From Sabellastarte sp. h YS-2021 (taxonomy: Eukaryota; Annelida; Polychaeta; Sabellida; Sabellidae): a stretch of DNA of 64,000 bases. The notes under the pieces were generated by a model that saw only the letters and a program-made list of their open reading frames with translations, did not search any database and was not told the origin of the DNA. Positions 32,901 through 44,900 of this stretch are shown in pieces. The DNA lies in the NCBI GenBank assembly GCA_964017235.1, contig OZ024929.1, positions 115,305,793 through 115,369,792 on the forward strand, written 5' to 3'. Numbering within the stretch: position 1 is the stretch's first letter; every line of letters starts with the position of its first letter. Both the position numbers and the translations under genes were made by a program.

Positions 32901-35900
32901 TTATCAAGAATATCAGGTATAGTTCAGTCCGGAGAGGCAGTAGTAGTTTCTTGACAATATTTAGAGCAATTATTACTGCGGAATATAATATTAAAACACA
33001 GCATACTTTTCTGAAGATAGATATGGCACTGAAGTGACCCAATATAAAGTTTTCTGTCCAAAACGATTTTAATAGCTTATACCATCATAAAATGTATTCT
33101 TTATGTTTTAGGTTTACCATGTACACAGATACTCTTTAGACATGAATACTCATCACAAATAATGTAACATGAGTTCTTATAGTCAATTAAGTATATCAAA
33201 ACCTTTAAACAAACCTTGTTAACAACAACTAAATCTTTGTCTCTCAGTCTCTGTGTGAAAGGTGGCCAAAGTTTGTGCACTAAGGGGAGAAGTGCATCTG
33301 TAACAAAATAAAAATACACAATGTAGCCAAAGATATGTACTTCACATCGTGACAATGCTCCATATTATTGATTACAAACTCCAGTAAACTCTAATCAATT
33401 ATTGAACAACATTCAATCTTGAGGAATATTTCAAATTTATTATCCATGCAGAGAAAAGTAGTTATACAGAATATGATAAAGGCAGTTTGATTTATTTCAC
33501 CTCATTAGACCTTAGACACACACTTTTGACCCATTCTACACAAATGTTCAACAAATTCAAACTGTGAAATAAATTACAATAAATTTTTATCCTGTCACAG
33601 GTATAATTGGCCTTGTTATCAACTTTAACTGGCAGACTGTTTCCAAACTTTGGAGTACAAAGAGTTGAAGCATTATTAGGAAACTTAACCCACTTTGATA
33701 TGGCTGCAAGATATGTAAGCCCTGTACAATGGTATCCAGGGTAACCAGTTTAACCTTGACCTCTGGAGCAGACAGCAGGTGGATGCATTTCTCCAAAATC
33801 TGGAGACACACGAAATGAACCAAAGACACTGAAATAGTTTACTTAAAGACACAAAGGGATAAAGTACAGAAATAAGCTTTCATCAAGAAGATACCAAAGA
33901 AGAGTGCAATAAATATGTCACTAGTTTAAGTAGTATTTTGGCTTATTTCTTTGGTACACTACAATTTACCATCAAATTTATCCTACTGACAATATCCTAC
34001 TGTGGTTGAACACTCCATTTCCATTAGACCTTTGTCTTGGCAACTCAAATCTCCTTGCTGAATGACTGGTGCTTCAAATTCTTGTATTAACTACAGTAAA
34101 TTTTTGAACCTATTTATTCCCAGTGACACATGAACTCAGAAAATACTCTTTCATATTGCTCCTCACTCAATATCTTTAGAAAAACACCAGTTATCCCCAA
34201 CCAGTTATAAACTCAATATCTTTAGAAAAACGCCAGTGAAATTCCTCCAAGTTGCCTGACCAACACTTATGACAATACAGTAGAAAAACATCTATTGTAC
34301 AAACATATTTGGAAAACTTTATGGAGCACTGATGATACGGCAAATCAGTTCAGTGTAAAAACACCTGTACTAAAGTTTAATTTTGAGAGAATTGAATTGG
34401 GTAAAGTAGATTCAGTGTTAGTGATACCTCCAATATCCACAGGAGGTCCTCTGTGGCCTAGTGGTCAGCAAGTTTGGCATCAAATCACAGGCTGTCACCT
34501 CTGTGTGGGTTTGACTCCCAGAAGTGGCAGTGCTGAAAACCTGTTCCAATATGACCCTGGCTGTTGAACGGGACATAAAACCCCAACTGGGACTTTGTCC
34601 AATATCCACAGGATTTGTTTCTAGTTATGCCTAACTTTCAGAGGTTCTACCAATACAGACCATATTGTTTATAAGGTTGAATATTTAGATAAGGTGACAT
34701 TACTATGGTTTTATATATCATTTATTAGAGGGCTGCGGTGGGGCAGTGGCAACACTCGCCTCCCACCTCCGAGGTCAGCAGTTCAAACCCCAGACCTAAA
34801 GTTGATAGTTGCTTTCCGATGGTTTGCAGTTTACAGTGCAGAACCTTGACCAATGTATGTACCGGTTTCCTCTGCCCACAGAACTACCTGTCGTGATATG
34901 ATCTGTACAGTGTTGAAAGCAATGTAAAACCCCAAACAAATAAATAATTTATTAACAAATTAGTGAACTACACAAAGCTTGCACAAATTCTACACTCAAT
35001 AATCACCTGTTTGGTTTTCTCAACATGATATGGCAAGGATTCCTTCTCTGCCTCGTCCATTATTCCCTCAGCCTGGGTATCTTCTATATTAGTGTCTAAA
35101 TCTTGCTTGTCATCCACTTTTTCTGAATCATCCCCTGCATTCCAATCTTCTTCTGCATAGGAATCAGCAACTGCTTTGTTCTTCAAGTATTCAATGAAAA
35201 ATTCTCTTACATCAGCTGGTGTGCTTTTGAAGTGAATGTCTTCTGTGCCACTGGATTTCAAACTGGTATTCTGAAATTATAGTAATTTTACAAAAAAAAA
35301 ATGCGAACTAATTATATTACATGAAAATCTCATAAAAACAGACACATTTCAACATTTGATCTCAAAACTGTATAACTAAGATGTTACCTCTGAATACAAT
35401 CCTTTTCAAATCAAGTACCAATAGAAAAACATTCCCAATTTTTCAGTTTATTCTACAAATATTTAAAAACAAATTGGTCGGGTAGTGTTACATAAAATAT
35501 TGTGATTGACATGCATAATGCACCACCAAATAATGGAATGTAGAAGTTTATAAGAATAAACAAGGGAAACATACCGGATGCTGGCTGTACATGTACTTAT
35601 AAACTTTCTTTGAACAAAAAAATGCTTATATATTCCAAACTGAAGATTTACTTGCGCACAGGCAGATAGTTGAGACCAGATACTGTACATACCTTTGACA
35701 CGGCATTCTCAGGTGGAAACCATTTCAACACAGCAGTAGCCAGAGAGTACAGCACTCTGACAAACAGTAATCCTACCTCATCATAGTAACTGTCCAAAGC
35801 TTCCAATACCTGAAGTGCATAGAAACTTCACAAAGTAATACAATACTACCATTAACAATGACTTTTTAAGTACATTTTAAAAGATAACATATTTGTGATA

Positions 35901-38900
35901 CATGGAACAGTTTTTACTCAGACTGTCTTTATGAGATATTTAGCATCTTACCTTTGCCACCTTAATGAAATAAGGACAAAGGGAAGCACTGCAACTAATC
36001 TAATTAAACCATTGAACATGGAGTGCTTTTAACTGCTAATTCAAGTTATCTGTACTAAACTTGTTCGACAAGTGTCATATGAATATAAACATTATGATAT
36101 ATTGTTGTTACCAAAAATGCATTCCTATATATACGTTAATTACATAAGCTGACTGTAAAAATCTCTCAGATTTTCACTTTCAGGCCAGGTTTGCAGTAAT
36201 AAACTGTCTACAATCTAGACATGGGACAGTTCACTCACTTCACGTATTGTGTCCTCTAGCTGTGGCAGAATATCTGGACCACTGTGTGCAAGTATAACGG
36301 ATAACACACTCGGGGTATGTGGGTGACTTTCTAAATGACGGAGACGCACTGAGATGGAGTTCACTAGGTAACTAGTGTTGTGCCTCAGCAAGTCTTCAAC
36401 ACATCTGGAAACACACAAAGAAGATTTATCCTTTTGTCAAAAAAGGAGAAATTTTTTACTTCATTTAGGAGGAATTCACCCTGTCCTGGAGATTATGTAA
36501 CTTTATAATTTTTTTTTTCAGAACTGTTAGTTACTTTCCATCTGTCATTTGCTTTTGGAACAAGAACTGCCAAAGGTTCATCAAGCTATACTGTATCTCC
36601 AAGAAAAAAACTTTTAATGTTTGTAAATAGTAGTGTAAAAGACACTGATATGGCTATCTTCCCTTTTTTTGTAATCAAAACCCAGAGTAGTACCCATATG
36701 TCTTTGTCTGAGTAGTCAGGATGATGTAATGAGATTTAGCGTATTGGCCGTCATGGAGTAGTTACTTGTATTGACAGGTTTTATAAGAGAAGCAAGGATG
36801 ATGCAGTGGCAGGTAACACCAAGGTTACAATAGATTAATTACCTGCACTGGCAGGTCTTTTTGATTGTATTCAGGGTGATGTAGGCGGTCTGACTAATGG
36901 CATGGTTCTCATGTCCAACCTTCTCCAGGACAGGGTACAAGATGTCCATCATCAGGTATTCATGATCCTTACCCAATACCTGTAATGCACAAGTGTAATA
37001 CAATGAATGACAGAGTAATTTGTACACAAACAATTTGTAGACAATGGATCCTTGCTGCATGTGAAGTTTTGGCAAAGGATACATTGACATATCAACAGGA
37101 TGTAAATACCTGTCTCATTTTGCTTGCAAGGGACATGCAACATAAAATAACACTAAGTAATATTTATCTACATTTCCGTAGTTATGTAACTGAGGTGCTT
37201 TCAGCACTTGGAACTTTTTATCACTCTAATATGTTTTGCTACAACAGAATGACTTGCAAATTTCAAATATTACAATCTGTCAATAAAAATGTTCTAGACA
37301 TGTAAAATCACTGATAAGAACCCACCAGTATCTACGTGATGTTAATTGTAACTGGCTGTTTGAGTATTATATCAGTGATGGGGTCAATGTACTAGATGAC
37401 ATAAACATGAATAACAAGACCACTGCTGCAGTGTGCATCTCCTGCCGAGTATTAAAGGGGAAGAAATACCGTTTCCGAGATATTACAATTTTTCATTTTC
37501 CGCTAAAATCCAAGATGACTGCCAAAAGTGGCACATATTGAAATGTTTCTTCTAGGCACAGGATGCTCCTATACTACCCTGCGGGTCAAACATTTGCTCG
37601 AAATCGCTCTATCTCTAACGTTTTTGAAATATTTTCAAATTTTTATTTTCCGCTATCCTCCAATAATGGCCGCCAAAAGTGGCAAAAACTGAAATTTTTC
37701 CCCTATGCATAGGATACTCTTATACTACCCGGGTGGGTCAAAAATTCACTCAAAATGGCTCTATCTCTTACGGCTTTCTAGATATTTACAATTTTTCATT
37801 TCTCGCTAAAATTGAAGATGGCCGCCCAAAGTGGCGAAAATTGAAATTTTTCCCCTTTGCATAGATCTTCTTGTACTACCCTGTGGTTCAAAAATTCGCT
37901 CGAAATCACTCTATCTCTTACGGTTTTTGAGATATTTGTGATTTTTCACATTTTCACTAAAAGTAGCAATAAAGTAGCCATTACTCACTTGTACATTGAG
38001 CAACAGGTGTGAAACTAAATATGTTACAGTTCACAAAAAAGTAGATGAACAACATATTTGGGAGAAATTCTGTAGTTGCAATACCTTTGAAGATAGAAGC
38101 CATTTACTCATTATGGTTACCATTAAAAAGTGACAAAGTAACTATTACTCACTTAACTATGGAGATACACTTCCAAACTACTGACCATGTTTTAGGTGTG
38201 GGAAAAGTACCTGAACAACATATTTGAAGAAAATACTGTACATGCAACAGTTTGAAAGTTATAAGCCATTTAATTATATTGGGTAAATGTCCTATTACTC
38301 ACTCAAAAGTAGGATGGGAATTTATTTCAGTAAGGACTCTAATGACAAAGTCTGGTAATATTGACACAAAATAAAAACCTTAATAAATATTACCATCTTG
38401 TCCAGTAAAATAAAATACTGGGCAATTTCTATGCATTCAGATTGTACGCAAAGTAGTACAAACTCTGATTATCTGTCAGAGTGATGCATTTTCAATCAAC
38501 CCCATCAAGTAGAACACCAAGCTGTTTTCTTCAGGGCCCGTATTCACAAAGATTCTTATTCTTAGAATTTTTCTTAGAATTGTCATTTTTCTTAGAAAAA
38601 TTCTAAGAATAAGAATTTTCCTATTCACAAAGATTCTTATTCTCATAATTAATTTTATTCTTAGAATTGTTCTAAGAATATGAAATTGCTATATGCATAA
38701 ATCTCTTATTCTTGACACCAGAATTGCATCCAAATACAGAAAGTCACTTCTGGGCCTGTATTCACAAAGATTCTTAGAATTTTTCTTTGAATTATACTTA
38801 GTCTAACCTGTGCACACAATTATTTTTACCATTATTCTTAGAATTATTCTTAGCTAAGAATTGTTTTGTGAATAGGTTTTTATTCTAAGAATAAGAAACT

Positions 38901-41900
38901 TCTTAGCAAAGAATTTTTCTTAGACTTAAGTGTAATTCTAAGAAAACTTCCAAGAATCTTTGTGAATACAGGCCCTGATCCTTTGAGGTACAAGCTGGAC
39001 ATTGTGTGAATGATATATGTGGACAGACTACACACCTGCATACACACCGCCACCCCCTCCAGTAAGAGGCAGGTCTGCAATATGTTACTGTTGATTTCCA
39101 GCAGTGTAGAGGATTGCTGCTGCTGTGTGGCTGAGTAAAGCTGCAGACTTAGAGCTTGTTGTGACTTCATCAGACCCTCAGTCTCATCCGGCTCACATCT
39201 GGTAATCAGATCCATATACTCGGAGTCTAAATACACCTCCAGCAGGGACCTGAAATTAAGGGTACACAGACAATTGGTCAGTGATAACAATAAAAATACT
39301 CCCTGGCCAATTATAATCTCTTCACTATCAAAAACTGTACACTGGCTATCATCCAGTCAACAGTAAACCAGTAAATTGTCTACCAGCAAAGTGTCAATGA
39401 GCCAATTTTTCAACAGTTAATATTGTCTGCAAGGTGATTGTGAATTGATAAATTGGCAACTGATCATCCACCCGAAAAACATCCCAGTTTCAATAGGATC
39501 TTTGAGTGCACTGAAAGCACTGAACTGCAGCAAGTACACTATCCTGATCCCGTTTTGCACTTTAACCTGATTGATTACATAGCAACTCCACAATTAACAT
39601 AATTAACTGTCTATGGTTGTCCAATGGCTGTAAGAATTTAAAACCATTACAATGGCTTGTCAATTAATGCTATAGAAGCCTGATTAGATAACATTAAGGC
39701 ATTAAAGGTACTGTCACACCTATCATGAGCAATCATCGGCAACCACCATTTTGTCTTATTAAATGACATAGAGGAATCTCTATTTATTTATTTACTTATT
39801 TATTTGGGGTTTTACGCCGCTTTCAACACTGTACAGGATATATCACAATGGGTAGTGTTGTCGGCAGAGGAAACCAGTACATACAATTTGACAAGGTTAC
39901 GTACTGTAAACTGCTGACCAACTACCAACTTTCCCACATAAGGTCCGGGGTTTGAACTGCCGACCTCAGAGGTGGAGGGCTAGTGTTACCACTGCAACCC
40001 CCCTTAGAGCACTCTCTATAAATGAGGAATGATTACTGGTGAGATTTCATGTGCATTCCATTATATAGTGTATATAACATTATTGGAAAACAGTAATTTA
40101 TTCGCAATATTTTACCTAATCAGGGGTTCCAATGATTTACTTGTTCTCTGTTCTTTCCCATTCAAGCAAGATTCTGCAAAGACAGACTATACTGTGGATA
40201 CAGATTTACACTATAAACGTCTCTCACCCTGCTTCAAGTTTAATCTTTAGTGGCATTTTAAATGTATACACTTTACACGACAAATTAAGCAATTGACAAG
40301 TTGATATGTAAATAAAAAGGAAGTAAAAATACACTCATATGAATAGTTTTAGGTGAGAAGGATAGAAAAGATATACAAGAAGCCTTTTCTCATAATCAAT
40401 TACATGAAAATAACAGTGCCTTAGACCACACTGTTCATTGTGACTTAATAAAAATATTGACTATCTTGAAAAAATCTTTCACAACTCTAGTTAATTAAAA
40501 TGTAGTACTTTGTCAGTCAGATAATTATTTAGCAATTAATATCTTACGAAGAATTTTCAAACACAGTGATCTCCCAAAATGCAGAATGTCTTGCTTCACC
40601 TTCACATCTTAGTGCAATTCTTTTCACAAATAACCTACCTGCAATACCTTCACAGATGTGATTAAGTATCAAGATGGCTTGTTTTCTGTATACACAAGAC
40701 TGGTGAAACACATCAAGGAAATGGTCGAACACAAGCTCTGTGTTTCCTTGACGTGAAAAAAGCATATGACTTTAGTATAATGTGCAATAAACATTAAATA
40801 ATGAGTTGACATTATAACTCAGGGTACCTTAACAGTAAGATAAATTCATATGGCTAATGCTTAGTTCAGGTAACTGTAGCATGAAGGAAGTATTTGGCTC
40901 TGAAGTCTGACATCCTAACCACAATGCCTAAAGATAGCACCGAAAGTACTTCCTTCAAAATAATGGTCTCAATTGGCTAACATCCGAGCAAGTTACGATA
41001 TTTTAAACAATTATTTGCTGGAAATAGATGTTGAAGGAACACTTGGTTGTCACCATAATTCATCAATACTATCAATATAATTGAGCAACAAATTAATTAA
41101 TTTTCATTTTCTTTTAGTTATTTTTTTGTAACATAATTAATATTGTGAATACCAGTACAGTTACAGGAATCTTTTTTCACAAAAAATCCAAAAAAGTTCT
41201 TACTATCCCAATTTGCTTACATAGCAGACAGTTTACTGCACTTACCATAATATCCCAGCATATGACAAGTGTTGGTCAGGGATTTGTAGATATTTGGATC
41301 TGTAAAATGCTTGAAATACTTCCTTGGGCTGCTATACAACTGACCAGACTCTAGTGCAGATAATGTGCCTCCTAAAAAGTAAATCAGTCTAATGTTATAA
41401 GGAATTAAATGACAGTAGATAGGACAATTGACTCAAATTTATTTAAATATCCACAGGGTATTAGAATACCCAAAGGGGGCAAAAAAGCATTTACTTAAGA
41501 CAGACTGTGAGTCTGACTGTATCAGACAAACTTTTTGGAATACTTTGTTGAATAATAAATGCTAAATTCAAATTTTTTTGTCACTACGTATAACACTCAA
41601 CAAAAATAAAAGTCATCATGATTGTCCTACAATTAAAAGTAATTACTTTGCACTGGAAGTCTCAACTTCAACCTGGCTGCTGATTTTAATATGTTCTCAA
41701 CTTCCTATAGTGTTTATTTGAGTTTTTAGCCCAATCTCCTGAAGAGGGTCACACTTTTTAAAGATTACTCTTTTCCCCAAATGAATAGGAAATGTGGCCT
41801 CCATTATATGACAAGCTTTTAAAGGAGACATAAAAAATAGCATCAGAGATGCCCGTACCCCACAGCCTAGGGAAATATTTTCAACACCATGAGATACAGA

Positions 41901-44900
41901 AGTACTGTGTCAGTACAAACTTCAGGATACTTTCAGAGCACTGTCAGTTATATAAAGGTCCAAACAATGTTTAAATGGAGAAATAATGTTTAAAAGAAAG
42001 ATCATGCATATAAAGATGAAGTATTAAAACAAGATAATTCAATAACAAGATGACAGCATTAATCAGTGAACTAAAATTCAACCCTGTTTATCTACATCTG
42101 CAAGGCCCGAATTATGGTTTAGATGGTTTGAATATTAACATGCATACAGAAGTGGTAATACATTTAATGAATGCTTATGTGTGGTGTTGGAGCAAAATCT
42201 GTGGCTCACTTGATGAAATTCTATCTCTTACAATGGGAAGTTATGAAAGTAATATTCTTAATAAATTCTAATATGACTTTAACAGTGCTTAATCTGCATC
42301 AAAAGAAAGACCCAAAGGTGCAACAAGATTTTATACCTCAAGGTCACTACGACAAGGTCAAAGGTCAAATTAAGGTGACACCATGATAATACACACCTAT
42401 AGCCCCTAACCAATGTCCCTAGCAAGTATCAACTTCCTCAACCTTACGGTTTCCAAGATATAGCCCGGACAAGATTTTATAGGTCAAGGTCACTACGCCA
42501 AGGTCAAAGGTCAAATCAAGGTCAGATCATGACGTTGCACAACAACATCCCCTAACCAATGTCGCTACCAAGTATCAACTTCCTACACCTTACAGTTTCC
42601 GAGATATAGCCCGGACAAGATTTTTTAACTCAAGGTCACTACGGCAAGGTCAAAGGTCAAATCCTGGTCAGACCATGACGTTGCACACTTACACATCCTA
42701 ACCAATGTCCCTGCCAAGTACCAACTTCCTACATCTTATGGTTTCCGAGATATAGCCCGGACAACATTTTATAGGTCAAGGTCACTACGGCAAGGTCAAA
42801 GGTCAAATCAAGGTCAGACCATGACATTGCACATCTACACCCCCTAACCAATATCCCCACCAAGTATCAACTTCCTACACGTTACGGTTTCTGAGATATA
42901 GCCCGGACAAGATTTTATAGGTCAAGGCCACTATGACAAGGTCAAAGGTCAAATCAAGGTCAGACCATGACACTGCACACCTACACCCCCTAGCAAATGT
43001 CCCTACCAAATATCAACTTCCTACACCTTACGGTTTCCGAGATATAGCCCGACAAGATTTTATAGGTCAAGGTCACTACGCCAAGGTCAAAGGTCAAATC
43101 AAGGTCAGATCATGACGTTACACAACAACATCCCCTAACCAATGTCGCTACCAAGTATCAACTTCCTACACCTTACGGTTTCTGAGATATAGCCCGGACA
43201 AGATTTTTGAACTCAAGGTCACTACGGCAAGGTCAAAGGTCAAATCCTGGTCAGACCATGACGTTGCACACCTACACATCCTAACCAATGTCCCTGCCAA
43301 GTACCAACTTCCTACACCTTATGGTTTCCGAGATATAGCCCGGACAACATTTTATAGGTCAAGGTCACTATGGCAAGGTCAAAGGTCAAATCAAGGTCAG
43401 ACCATGACATTGCACATCTACACCCCCTAACCAATATCCCCACCAAGTATCAACTTCCTACACGTTACAGTTTCTGAGATATAGCCCGGACAAGATTTTA
43501 TAGGTCAAGGCCACTATGACAAGGTCAAATCAAGGTCAGACCATGACACTGCACACCTACACCCCCTAGCAAATGTCCCTACCAAATATCAACTTCCTAC
43601 ACCTTACGGTTTCCGAGATATAGCCCGGACAAGATTTTGTAGGTCAAGACCACTACGGCAAGGTCAAAAGTCAAATCAAGGTCAGACCATGACGTTGCAG
43701 ACCTACACCCCCTAACCAATATCCCTACCAAATATCAACTTCCTACACCTTACGGTTTCTGAGATATAGCCCGGACAAGATTTTATAGGTCAAGGTCACT
43801 ACGCCAAGGTCAAAGGTCAAATCAAGGTCACACCATGACGTTGCACACCTACACCCCTTAACCAATGTCCCCACCAAGTATCAACTTCCTACACCTTACG
43901 GTTTCTGAGATACAGCCCGGACAAACTATTTCCCGCACCCCCTAACCAATATCCCCACCAAGTATCAACTTCCTACACGTTACGGTTTCTGAGATATAGC
44001 CCGGACAAGATTTTATAGGTCAAGGTCACTACGCCAAGGTCAAAGGTCAAATCAAGGTCACACCATGACGTTGCACACCTACACCCCCTAACCAATGTCC
44101 CTACCAAATATCAACTTCCTACACCTTACAGTTTCCGAGATATAGCCTGGACAAGATTTTATAGGTCAAGGTCACTACGGCAAGGTCAAAGGTCAAATCA
44201 AGGTCAGACCATGACGTTGCACACCTACACCCCTTAACCAATGTCCCCACCAAGTATCAACTTCCTACACCTTACGGTTTCTGAGATACAGCCCGGACAA
44301 ACTATTTCCCGCACCCCCTAACCAATATCCCCACCAAGTATCAACTTCCTACACGTTACGGTTTCTGAGATATAGCCCGGACAAGATTTTATAGGTCAAG
44401 GCCACTATGACAAGGTCAAAGGTCAAATCAAGGTCAGACCATGACACTGCACACCTACACCCCCTAGCAAATGTCCCTACCAAATATCAACTTCCTACAC
44501 TTTACGGTTTCCGAGATATAGCCCGGACAAGATTTTGTAGGTCAAGACCACTACGGCAAGGTCAAAGGTCAAATCAAGGTCAGACCATGACGTTGCAGAC
44601 CTACACCCCCTAACCAATATCCCTACCAAATATCAACTTCCTACACCTTACGGTTTCTGAGATATAGCCCGGACAAGATTTTATAGGTCAAGGTCACTAC
44701 GCCAAGGTCAAAGGTCAAATCAAGGTCACACCATGACGTTGCACACCTACACCCCCTAACCAATGTCCCTACCAAATATCAACTTCCTACACCTTACAGT
44801 TTCCGAGATATAGCCTGGACAAGATTTTATAGGTCAAGGTCACTACGGCAAGGTCAAAGGTCAAATCAAGGTCAGACCATGACGTTGCACACCTACACCC

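Noticed and set aside
34445..34598. A functional tRNA gene
   Set aside because: The A- and B-boxes are present but the cloverleaf is not; target-site duplication and other features identify a SINE.
37430..37960. Coding exon of TTI1 in the plus-strand frame at 37679-37864
   Set aside because: Wrong strand, and the frame lies in a 151-bp tandem repeat; all TTI1 residues are already accounted for by the 21 exons.
38536..38979. hAT-type target-site duplications around the MITE-like elements
   Set aside because: I compared 8 bases on each side of this element and of 52968-53640 and found no convincing match, so no superfamily is assigned.
40548..40638. Ending TTI1 exon 10 at the earlier GTAGGT donor (40638)
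   Set aside because: It would leave phase 1 against the phase 2 acceptor of exon 11 and drop residues that align with the family; the later GTAAGA donor fits both.
42933..44613. Open frames inside the 147-bp satellite ('FRDIA', 'SRPLRQGQ' type)
   Set aside because: A unit of 147 bp is 49 codons, so an open frame repeats itself automatically. There is no conserved start, splice support or family resemblance.
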